A stretch of 36,910 nt of DNA from Polaromonas sp. GTDB taxonomy: Bacteria > Pseudomonadota > Gammaproteobacteria > Burkholderiales > Burkholderiaceae_C. The translations under genes were made by a program, and so were the position numbers. Shown here in pieces: positions 16,801-23,407 of this stretch (positions are counted from its first letter, which is position 1; every line of letters begins with the position of its first letter). The DNA is taken from assembly GCA_030683705.1 (NCBI GenBank), contig JAUXPP010000098.1:1-36910 (forward strand). Direction: 5' to 3'. The notes beneath the pieces are model-generated. The model saw only the letters and a list, made by a program, of their open reading frames with translations. It did not search any database and had not been told where the DNA came from.

Positions 16801-17856
16801 CTCTGGAAGGTGAACCGCTAGCCAAGCGTGTAGACCGCGAAGTTCTGAGGCAGGTCTGCCATCGATTCCTAGGAGGGCTCGAACCCGCCCGAATGGCAGA
16901 CCATTTCGAACTCTTTTTGCAAGCCAAGTAGCTCCAAGGTATTCCGCGATGGTGCGGTGAGCATAATCTACCGTCTCAGTCATTGGGTCTGATATGAAAG
17001 CCCTACGTCCCATAGCTGAAAATGCTTTGTCTAGATCTCCGGCGCAGAGACTTCGGTAGCTTGGCAGATCGTCCCCCTGATTATTTTCGGTCAGACTTAT
17101 CCCATGAATGTCGCTGATCAGGCGAACGGCACACAACTCGCCGGCAGGTTCAAGTAACTCATTTGACGAGAAGCGGCCACTTTGGCGAAACCTCTGAGGG
17201 TCGCTGTGCTCCTCCAGCAGAATATCAACTGCTTTTTGGAACAACTGAGATCGAGTATCCGGCCAGTCTCCTTTGCGTACGACATCTGCGAGCATCGTTA
17301 GATTCTGCGGATTCCCCAAGAAATCGTCGAGGCCGCGATCTGATGCCTCGGCTAAAAAGGTTGCTGGGTCTACGACGCCTCGCGCCTCAAGTACGTCAAT
17401 TTGCTCCTGGTTAGAGAGTGGCTGGAGGCTGAGCACAACGTAGCCACCAGCACGCTTAAAAAAAGTCCGGAATGCGGCCAAATCGGTTTCGCCCAGCCAA
17501 TCTGCGGCCCGGCAAGCAATCCGGACTTGTTCTGTCTTGATCTGAAACAGCTTCCTCACAATTTCGTCAATTGCATTGTGGTCCACGCGCCCGGCGCGGC
17601 GTTCGTCCAGTGCGTCGATGAACAGGACCTTTTTATTCACCAACGAATCGGCGTCGATATTTAGGAATGCTCGTGCAGTTAGGGACTCGCCACCCGCACT
17701 GCGTGCGTACTCGCTAAAGAGATAGGTCTTTCCGGCTCCTGGATCCCCGAGAAGGACGATGTTGGGAATGTGGAGATATGCCGAAAAAGGATGTCGTCCC
17801 TCTTCCAGGAGAGGCTTGGAACTTATCTGTTGGACGAATCGATCATTTACGGACAT
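13825..17856 (-). CDS. NACHT-like STAND NTPase with C-terminal PD-(D/E)XK nuclease domain
   Basis: A 1343-residue protein. Near the N-terminus is a P-loop NTPase with Walker A GDPGAGKT (37-44), Walker B VLFIDALDE (77-85), a sensor-like RIACRAADW (112-120), NPQNLTML (182-189) and, at about 298-312, AHRTIAEYLGATWLA, which matches the F-H-x-x-x-x-EYLAA segment after NACHT domains. Residues ~350-1200 are helical and repeat-like, a probable sensing region. Near the C-terminus ADIVALL (D1236), LELK (E1249, K1251) and a following IQDQL form a PD-(D/E)XK nuclease signature. It may sense a phage protein and then cut DNA, as STAND defence proteins do, but with the nuclease at the C-terminus rather than the N-terminus as in Avs proteins. 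No strong ribosome-binding site is seen. Two inverted 35-bp sites flank the gene. Confidence 0.8.
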   Translation of the reverse strand: MSVNDRFVQQISSKPLLEEGRHPFSAYLHIPNIVLLGDPGAGKTYLFSEYARSAGGESLTARAFLNIDADSLVNKKVLFIDALDERRAGRVDHNAIDEIVRKLFQIKTEQVRIACRAADWLGETDLAAFRTFFKRAGGYVVLSLQPLSNQEQIDVLEARGVVDPATFLAEASDRGLDDFLGNPQNLTMLADVVRKGDWPDTRSQLFQKAVDILLEEHSDPQRFRQSGRFSSNELLEPAGELCAVRLISDIHGISLTENNQGDDLPSYRSLCAGDLDKAFSAMGRRAFISDPMTETVDYAHRTIAEYLGATWLAKRVRNGLPFGRVRALLGIDGRPASELRGLHAWLAVHLPEHAQALIDADPFGVLSYADARALPPRLRQYLLLSLAQLADVDPWFRDGHWSAAAVAGLSGPDMVEGFRSILANHDAGFSLRILILDSLSAGHVPPELAKDLQSVVVDPLASYAERHASVEALFRMEFLVAGFPEVYKLLGRGEDELRLRSEILRRLYGNHFGIDELVELFLDALNSNIQMPAGGLWHLAEKVADKDIGAIMDRLAEYGGHQLSNGEHNGASEVLREFDSLLIRYLTIDSNVQGNRLLNWLEFRRGLADHFGDGSAEKVRALLAANPSTVNRAVSAALQSLVVDEKRWGFVHRLRELMLFGVNDSLLLASVVSELRSESSREKKEFFYEIAMSLTFRIGQDARTSFEDLFSYAEGDQGLEAVRQVCSIAEIPDWRTEDAERRQEQSEKRDSVRAKNRADFDLQRESVRSGTHLAWLTFIAKVYFALFSDLDRNASPRDRLIAELGERDTEVALEGLISLVRRGEITELNEVIRMHTEHQHFPWWYAVIAGLDEYVEAGEDLNSLRDEYLQAALMIECLHPTLVQKGNVSHQQVHAWKSALLQGRPDLVVVAYVALSSADLARGAEHINGLHALLHEEALQSHRSGVALLLLKEYPAAAVQALHHLIPVAVKESDPRQLLDVAREAIAKSSSSSESRMLWLAAGFLVEPVEFSPFCNALESEATKQLVWAFRDLSGFARRQPGSDAKLSCQQIEHMLRLTFSQYPRTPHPTGGWSGDTNAWDATDYALKLLSLLSADSARKAAEALRRLLMEPTALSYVADIKHAIAQQQVRVVDAEFQQPGWEGAVAALANGTPAGISDLHALILDHLEDLGTHIAASNVDVYKRFWNEDSYGRVDSPKSEESCRDYLVELLKNRTRVQGISIEPEGHMAADKRADIVALLPEMKLVLELKRDYHREVWSSIQDQLERFYIRDPYARGFGIYVVFWFGGKRGNPIPKPPAPLQVPRSAKEMQLQLQSFIPPERASKVVVVVIDVSGEIPRPLA

Positions 17857-18313
17857 GGGCTATGACGCTTTGTTGGGTAGCGCAAGTGTTACAGATTTCC
17901 AAACTTTCCAAAACAGGACGATGGTCAATATGACTTGTGTTTGGTTGCCGGCGCTCCCGTAGAAGCAATAGTCGCCAAAATACACTCCGAAATATCAGGC
18001 CCAGTGACCGGCATCGGGCAGTTATTTTTTGGTAACGCTACTGTCGCCTCAGTCTGATGCTGCCGATAGCGAAAATGCGACTGTGACCCTAGCTATTGAT
18101 AACTACATATTGTCGATAGCCAGCAACTCATACAACGGCACGTACAAAATGCACGACTTTAGCGAAGCATTCACGGCGCTTCGAGAAGCGGAATAAGTCT
18201 ATATCGAAGTCGTCAACTTGAGGCATTGAAGGCGCTGCTCGAGAGTTGCACCGCAGCGAAAGAAATAGCTATTGGTGTCTCAATGGGGTAGAAGGCACTC
18301 GCGATTTATGACT
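17857..18313. other. Intergenic region with palindromic site 2 and a possible gene remnant
   Basis: This 457-base stretch holds the NACHT gene's presumed promoter, the palindromic site at 18089-18123, and beyond it short open pieces that read like a broken small gene: an ATG frame of 15 codons (18149-18196), and a second frame with an Arg/Leu/Ala-rich helical stretch ending at a stop at 18289-18291. Neither piece is recognisable. No RNA gene was seen. Confidence 0.4.
18089..18123. repeat. 35-bp palindromic site 2, recombinase-core-like
   Basis: Arms CTAGCTATTGATAA and TTGTCGATAGCCAG flank the 7-base centre CTACATA. It is the inverted partner of the site at 13703-13737: three differences in 35 positions, with the right arm identical to the partner's. 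Sequence similarity drops at both edges. Confidence 0.85.
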
Positions 18314-18862
18314 TCACTCCCTAAACAGAACATCCGCTCCAGTAACATTCTTATCCCCAATTGGGAGCATCTCGTCACGCGATAAATTTTCGATCGCACT
18401 CAGAAGGCATCTTCGTGTCGCTGCGACATCGGACGCTGGCACGTCCCTCAAGGCAATTGCGTTGACCTCCTCGGCCAGCGGGACCAAAATTCCATTGAGA
18501 TTTCGACCCAAAGGCGTCAGGAAAACATAGATGTTTTTTCGGTTCTCTCCTCTGCGCTCTAGCGTGACATAGCCAAGCGACTCCATAGCTCTCAGTGCTA
18601 CGAAAGTAGTGGGCTCCATGAGACCGGCTTCAATGCTTAACTCCCTCTTGGTCAAACCATCGCGCAACCACAAAATTCGCAGAAAAGTCCAGTGCCCGAG
18701 CTGCACATTGTGACGGGCTAGCCTGATCTGCAGAGCGCGCAGGAAGCAGCGCGTTGCGTCCTTTATCAAATGTGCCATCCGATCATTCGGGACAGCTTCG
18801 TGCCAATGTCGCAGGACGCGATCCGTCATTTCGCCTTCAGGTCGTTCCCTTTTTGCACTCAT
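18314..18862 (-). CDS. MarR family transcriptional regulator
   Basis: A 182-residue winged-helix repressor of the MarR family. The DNA-binding part spans about residues 55-120: GHWTFLRILWLRDGLTKRELSIEAGLMEPTTFVALRAMESLGYVTLERRGENRKNIYVFLTPLGR, with the typical beta-wing. MarR repressors of aromatic pathways usually release DNA on binding a substrate or intermediate. It is the last gene of the phthalate unit, 22 bases after ophB, so it is probably co-transcribed with the genes it may control. One of the two MarR proteins here is the likely reader of the palindromes at 23357 and 34442. Confidence 0.88.
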   Translation of the reverse strand: MSAKRERPEGEMTDRVLRHWHEAVPNDRMAHLIKDATRCFLRALQIRLARHNVQLGHWTFLRILWLRDGLTKRELSIEAGLMEPTTFVALRAMESLGYVTLERRGENRKNIYVFLTPLGRNLNGILVPLAEEVNAIALRDVPASDVAATRRCLLSAIENLSRDEMLPIGDKNVTGADVLFRE

Positions 18863-18884
18863 GATGAATATTCTTGCATAGGAT

Positions 18885-20054
18885 CTAAAGTAGGACGTCT
18901 GCCTGCGAAGTACTGGATTGCAGCAGTGCCAAGCATGCAGCGAGCGTACCTCGCGCCCAAATTCCGCTATGTTGCGGTGTTATGTCATGGCGCAAAGCGC
19001 CGTACAGCTCGTCAATGACCTCAGCACGAGGGACGGCAGATGGTGGCAGGATGATTTTTCGTCGCTCACGGTCCGAATGAATCCATACACCATCGGGCAC
19101 CGGCCGAATATCCGCACGCTCGCAGCTTACGATCACCGGCCCGAAGTGCTGGTATGCCCGCGGTGGCGTCTCGGCCCGCACGTCAAGATACTTGGGCCCA
19201 CCATAGGTCGTTGCCGCCTTCAGCTCCGCTTCATCTGCCGCAGTGCCGATCTGCGCCAACCGCTGTCTGGCCTGAGAATGTCGCTCGGGAGGTTTCGCGC
19301 GCCCCATCTCCGAGGTCCAGTCGCACCACTCGTCAGAATCGAAATGCGCATATCCACTGTACGTCACGGATGCAAAGCAGCCATTGGCAAACCACACCAT
19401 GGCGGCATAAGCGCCTTCAGTAGGGCGCGCTTCATCCCAGCAGCCCGTTGCAGCGCGCACGCGTATGACCGGGCTGCCGGCCAACATGCGCACGATGTCA
19501 AGCTGATGCGCCGCCTGGCTAAACACAACGCCGCCACCCTCCTGCGTGTTTAACTCCTCAGGGCGTCGCGGACGGTAGAGAAAGTCTGTGTAGTTCAGGG
19601 CATGGATCATGCGGACCGCGCCGCACTCGCCACTGTCCACTAGATCGCGGACCAATTTGTAGGGTGCGTCGAAACTGTGGCAGTGGCCAACGATTAGCTG
19701 CACATTCGCGCGTTCGCAAGCGGCGATCATTGCGTCGCACTGGGCAAGCGTCAATGCCATAGGCTTTTCGAGCAGCACGTGCTTGCCATGTCGAGCCGCC
19801 AACTCTACGTGCTGCGCATGGAACTGGTGCGGACTAGCCACGTACACGACTTCAACCTCGGGGTCGCTACAAAGCGCTTCGACATCGCGATGCGTAGCGG
19901 CTCCAAAATCGGAAGCCAGCTGACCCAGAGGCTCTTCACGCGTGTCGAACCCCGCCACGATTTTCACGCGTGGATCGTAGAAGAATGTTGGAAGCATCAA
20001 ACTGAACGCACGGCCCAGCCCGATGACGCCTATTCGGATAGGCGTTTTTCTCAC
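18885..20054 (-). CDS. ophB: Phthalate 4,5-cis-dihydrodiol dehydrogenase (Gfo/Idh/MocA fold)
   Basis: Would oxidise cis-4,5-dihydrodiol-4,5-dihydrophthalate to 4,5-dihydroxyphthalate with NAD(P)+. The 389-residue protein begins with a Rossmann fold (RIGVIGLGRAF), has the EKP motif (LLEKPMALT) and the long conserved segment FDAPYKLVRDL...MIHALNYTDFLYRPRRPEELNTQEGGGVVFSQAAHQLD, which I recognise from the Pht4/PhtC/OphB group rather than from general sugar dehydrogenases. The GTG start overlaps the stop of ophA1 (GTGA), implying coupling. An upstream start would add 50 residues without family character. It completes the set of phthalate genes with ophA2, ophC and ophA1. Confidence 0.88.
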   Translation of the reverse strand: MRKTPIRIGVIGLGRAFSLMLPTFFYDPRVKIVAGFDTREEPLGQLASDFGAATHRDVEALCSDPEVEVVYVASPHQFHAQHVELAARHGKHVLLEKPMALTLAQCDAMIAACERANVQLIVGHCHSFDAPYKLVRDLVDSGECGAVRMIHALNYTDFLYRPRRPEELNTQEGGGVVFSQAAHQLDIVRMLAGSPVIRVRAATGCWDEARPTEGAYAAMVWFANGCFASVTYSGYAHFDSDEWCDWTSEMGRAKPPERHSQARQRLAQIGTAADEAELKAATTYGGPKYLDVRAETPPRAYQHFGPVIVSCERADIRPVPDGVWIHSDRERRKIILPPSAVPRAEVIDELYGALRHDITPQHSGIWARGTLAACLALLQSSTSQADVLL

Positions 20055-21013
20055 AGGTCTAGCGTCAATTCGCCGCCTTGGGCGCGCGAGACGCATACCA
20101 TGATCTGCGATGTCTGCTCCTCGGGCATCAACACCATATCCCGATGGTCCGCCTGACCAGAGAGCAACCGCGTGCGACACGTACCGCAGGTGCCACTTTC
20201 GCAAGAGGCAGCAACCTTCACACCTGCGCCCCGGGCAGCCTCGAGGATGGACTGGCCCACCGCCACCTGAAGCGTCTTGCCCGACCGTGAAAGATGAACG
20301 GTGAACGGATGGTCGTTCTTTCGCGCGACCGATCCGTCGGTGAAACTTTCAAAATGGACCCGGCCGGCATTCCAGTGCCCGCTCATGTCTTTGACCGCGT
20401 CCATCAGTGGGCGCGGACCGCAGCAGTAGACATGCTGTTCGGTCTGCGGCTTCTCGAGCCATGGCCAGAGATCCAAAACACGTCCCGGATCACCTTCGTC
20501 GTGGTGAATCCGGATCTGGTTGCCTGTTCCCAGCTCCTTGAGTTCCTCAACGAAAGGGGTCATCGCACGTGATCGGGTGAGGTAAACCAATTGCCATTTG
20601 GCATCCAATCCCTGCAGTGACCGGATCATGGACAGAATGGGTGTGATGCCAATGCCGCCTGCAATGAACAGATAACTGCGCGCGCCACGGGACATCCTGA
20701 AAGCGTTCTCCGGTTCAGACACCGCGACTACGTCCCCCTCCGCCGCACTGTCAACCATGCTGATCGAGCCACCCCGTCCAGAGGCGTCACGTTTGACCGC
20801 AATCACATAGCGATTGCGCTCGTCGGGATGATTGCACAACGAATATTTACGCACTCCACCGGCGGGTGTGCGCACACGGATATGGGCACCGGGAGTAAAT
20901 GCAGGCAATAACTGTCCGGGCGGCGAGACCAGGTCGAAACTGCGTATGCCATCAGCGACCAGAGCTGCGCGCTCAATTCGTAGCATCAATGCGGGTTCAG
21001 TGTTGTCGTTCAT
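20051..21013 (-). CDS. ophA1: Phthalate dioxygenase reductase-type electron transfer protein
   Basis: A 320-residue iron-sulfur flavoprotein of the phthalate dioxygenase reductase/VanB class. It takes electrons from NADH through FMN to a plant-type [2Fe-2S] cluster and on to a Rieske oxygenase. Domain order: flavin-binding barrel with RKYSL (R55-x-YSL), NAD-binding domain with GGIGITPI (about 118-125) and CCGP, then ferredoxin domain with C271, C276, C279 (CESGTCGTC) and C307. It starts seven bases after ophC and overlaps ophB. It is the only oxygenase reductase in the window, so it may also serve the Rieske hydroxylase encoded at 25526-27317. Confidence 0.92.
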   Translation of the reverse strand: MNDNTEPALMLRIERAALVADGIRSFDLVSPPGQLLPAFTPGAHIRVRTPAGGVRKYSLCNHPDERNRYVIAVKRDASGRGGSISMVDSAAEGDVVAVSEPENAFRMSRGARSYLFIAGGIGITPILSMIRSLQGLDAKWQLVYLTRSRAMTPFVEELKELGTGNQIRIHHDEGDPGRVLDLWPWLEKPQTEQHVYCCGPRPLMDAVKDMSGHWNAGRVHFESFTDGSVARKNDHPFTVHLSRSGKTLQVAVGQSILEAARGAGVKVAASCESGTCGTCRTRLLSGQADHRDMVLMPEEQTSQIMVCVSRAQGGELTLDL

Positions 21014-21020
21014 GGCGCAA

Positions 21021-22013
21021 TCAAATGCTGTAACTCTCGTACGTAGCCGGATGGAAAACCTCGCTCAGGGGCACCTGCCGAGGCGACAGGCCTTGGGAGT
21101 GGTGATAGCGCAGGAATGTTTCCAGCGTTGGCTGGTTTTGGGCAACACCATAGGACCAATAATCCTGGCCCATTAGCGCACGCGCAGCGTGCAACTGCTC
21201 CTCGACAAAAGGCAAAGTCACTTTGGTAGCCGAGGTGTCGCCCAATGCTTCCAGCGCCGCAGCCTTCGACTGCGTAAACGCCTTCACTACCGCGCCAGGT
21301 AGCCAAGGATGCTGCTGCGCTAGCGCATTGCGAATTCCCACCACATGCATGATTGGAAACACGCGTTTGCGGCGGTAGAAATCTTTGGCTACGGCGGTGG
21401 GATCATCGAAAAGCCAACCCACATTTGGATTGCGCAGCGCCTGCACGCCTGGCGGACGAGGCGCGATGAACGCGTCAATTTCACCTTCATCAAGCAACTC
21501 CGTGATGGTTTTCCCTTCGGGCGCACTTTCGAGGCGTACATTCGCGGGAAGTTCAAGCTTGATTTTTTCAGGCCGTCCCGGGGTGTCGATGCCGCCACGA
21601 ACCCAAGTCACGTCGGAGGGCTTGATCCCGTACTCGTCTTCCAGGAGCGCTCGGGCCCAGACGATGGCGGTAAGCTGGTACTCGGGCACCCCAATGCGGC
21701 ATCCTTTCAGGTCTTCCGGTGTTTTGATGCGATCGCGACGCACATAGATGGAGGTGTGGCGGAACGCCCGGGACAGGAAAACAGGAACCGCGATGTACGG
21801 CGATTCGCCCCGCGAGTGTTTGACCAGATAGCTGGAGAAGGACAGTTCTGCGATGTCGAAGTCTTGGCTGCGCATGGCGCGGAAGAACATCTCTTCTGGA
21901 TTCAACAGCATGAAAACGGGATCCACGCCATCGATTTGCACCCTGCCATCGTATAGGGCGCGTGTACGGTCATAGTCGCCCATAGCGACGGAAAGTTGAA
22001 GTTTGGTCATCAA
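21021..22013 (-). CDS. ophC: 4,5-dihydroxyphthalate decarboxylase
   Basis: Converts 4,5-dihydroxyphthalate to protocatechuate and CO2. The 330-residue sequence has the typical features of the Pht5/OphC group, which shares the periplasmic-binding-protein fold but lacks a signal peptide: KLQLSVAMGDYDRTRALYDGRV at the N-terminus, LNPEEMFFRAMRSQDFDIAELSFSSYL, SRAFRHTSIYVRRD, IGVPEYQLTAIVWARALL and the C-terminal FHPATYES. An annotation as an ABC solute-binding protein would be the common error. Seven bases separate it from both neighbours in the operon. An ATG one codon later is an equally good start. Confidence 0.9.
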   Translation of the reverse strand: MMTKLQLSVAMGDYDRTRALYDGRVQIDGVDPVFMLLNPEEMFFRAMRSQDFDIAELSFSSYLVKHSRGESPYIAVPVFLSRAFRHTSIYVRRDRIKTPEDLKGCRIGVPEYQLTAIVWARALLEDEYGIKPSDVTWVRGGIDTPGRPEKIKLELPANVRLESAPEGKTITELLDEGEIDAFIAPRPPGVQALRNPNVGWLFDDPTAVAKDFYRRKRVFPIMHVVGIRNALAQQHPWLPGAVVKAFTQSKAAALEALGDTSATKVTLPFVEEQLHAARALMGQDYWSYGVAQNQPTLETFLRYHHSQGLSPRQVPLSEVFHPATYESYSI

Positions 22014-22020
22014 GTCTCCT

Positions 22021-23334
22021 TCAGGCTTTAACTTGGTAGGCGGTATCGCCTACCGCCTGCTGTCCCTGCCAAACATGCTGAGCGTCGTAGGTGCGCCAGT
22101 CGATGGTTTTGGGCACGATGGCCTGGAAAGCGCACACCTGAGGAGACACAGCTTCGGCACCAGTACCGATCGCAAGGCCGCCACCTTGAAATACGCCCAC
22201 CGCATCCAGCATTTGCTTGCGGAACTCAACCACCGCCAGATCACTGGCGCCAAGACGATCTCGCGTGCGGTCGGCGATTGGACCCATCGTGACCCACATG
22301 GCAACATCCTGATTCGGGAAACCGGTGATGCCGGTGAAGTTACCTGCCTTCATGGCCTGGCGGTCCTGCAGGAACATGTTCTCGCGAGTGCGCAGGGGCT
22401 TGTACAAACGATCCAGGTCAACGCCCACTTGCTGGCGCAGGAATTTACGCCACGTGTCGGTTTCGGGCGTTTGTGCCGGGTGCCCCCACGCGATGAAGTA
22501 AAACGCGGTGGAGATGTCGTCTCGGGGTACGTTGATGTTCGCCACGTTGTACAGGTTGTTTGGCGGAATCAGGGCCGTCGCCGGCGCAACGAACACTGTA
22601 GAGCGTATGTAGTCGTGCGTGGCCGAGTTTGTAATCGGGCGGCGCAATGCCGCATAGCGGAAGCCATATCCGGTTCGCTGCACCTGCATGCGCGGCGCTT
22701 TGTCTGTTGAAGGCCGCAGCCAGGTCTTGTCTGTTGCCTGAGCGCTCTCGACTCGAGCTGGCACCATGTCTGATGAATGCAGGCTGGAGCTGTGAGCCGA
22801 ATCAATTGCTCCTTCGAGCACCTGGGCCCAGTTACAGGGCAGGATTGCCTTGGCGATGCTGACCCGCACGTCCTCCGTCGGCGCCCAAGCGGGCGGGCGG
22901 AACTCAGGTACCGATTCGGCTGGCCCAAACCAGGCCCACACCAGACCGGCCCATTCGTACACAGGATAGGCCTTGTGTTTCACCCGGTCAGCCATACCAC
23001 TGGCACACGGTTCTGATGCCATCTCGAGCACGTTCCCCTTCACGTCCATCTTCCAACCGTGATAGAGACAACGCAACCCACCCTCTTCGTTGCGGCCGAG
23101 GACCAACGATGCGCGTCTGTGAGGGCAGAACTCTTCCATGACACCAACACTGCCTTCACTGTCGCGGAACACTACCAGGTCCTCCCCGAAGACGCGCGCG
23201 TGTACGGGCGGGCCATCGGGCTCGGAGACCTCCTCTCGCAAACACACCGGTGTCCAGTGCTGGCGCATCAGTTGGCCCATGGGCGCATCCCCTTCTACGC
23301 GGCACAGCAAATCGTTTTCTTGCATCGTGAGCAT
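22021..23334 (-). CDS. ophA2: Phthalate 4,5-dioxygenase oxygenase subunit (Rieske non-heme iron)
   Basis: A 437-residue homomeric Rieske oxygenase that would dihydroxylate phthalate at C4-C5. The Rieske cluster ligands are C70, H72 (CPHRRAS) and C89, H92 (CLYHGW). The mononuclear iron site is the segment EGAIDSAHSSSLH with D178 (bridging Asp), H181 and H186, followed by the family segment HSSDMVPARV. The length and absence of a beta subunit fit the phthalate dioxygenase/phenoxybenzoate dioxygenase branch; neighbours ophB and ophC favour phthalate. AAGGA seven bases before the ATG at 23334 supports this start over an ATG three codons later. It is the first gene of its unit, with the palindromic operator 20-37 bases upstream. 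Confidence 0.9.
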   Translation of the reverse strand: MLTMQENDLLCRVEGDAPMGQLMRQHWTPVCLREEVSEPDGPPVHARVFGEDLVVFRDSEGSVGVMEEFCPHRRASLVLGRNEEGGLRCLYHGWKMDVKGNVLEMASEPCASGMADRVKHKAYPVYEWAGLVWAWFGPAESVPEFRPPAWAPTEDVRVSIAKAILPCNWAQVLEGAIDSAHSSSLHSSDMVPARVESAQATDKTWLRPSTDKAPRMQVQRTGYGFRYAALRRPITNSATHDYIRSTVFVAPATALIPPNNLYNVANINVPRDDISTAFYFIAWGHPAQTPETDTWRKFLRQQVGVDLDRLYKPLRTRENMFLQDRQAMKAGNFTGITGFPNQDVAMWVTMGPIADRTRDRLGASDLAVVEFRKQMLDAVGVFQGGGLAIGTGAEAVSPQVCAFQAIVPKTIDWRTYDAQHVWQGQQAVGDTAYQVKA

Positions 23335-23353
23335 GTTTGGATCCTTTTGTATT

Positions 23354-23370
23354 TGATTAGATATCTAAGT
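23354..23370 (+). promoter_or_regulatory. MarR-type operator candidate upstream of ophA2
   Basis: TGATTAGATATCTAAGT contains the perfect 12-bp palindrome TTAGATATCTAA (23357-23368). The identical 17 bases occur at 34439-34455, before the first gene of the other catabolic unit. The site lies 20-37 bases before the ophA2 start codon, fitting repression at the promoter or early transcribed region. Confidence 0.75.
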
Positions 23371-23407
23371 TTGACGCGCCATTTCGCCCGGGAAATGCGA
23401 TTTGCAC

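Noticed and set aside
21021..22013. Annotation of this gene as an ABC transporter substrate-binding protein
   Set aside because: The fold is shared, but there is no signal peptide and the segments match 4,5-dihydroxyphthalate decarboxylases; the oph neighbours agree.
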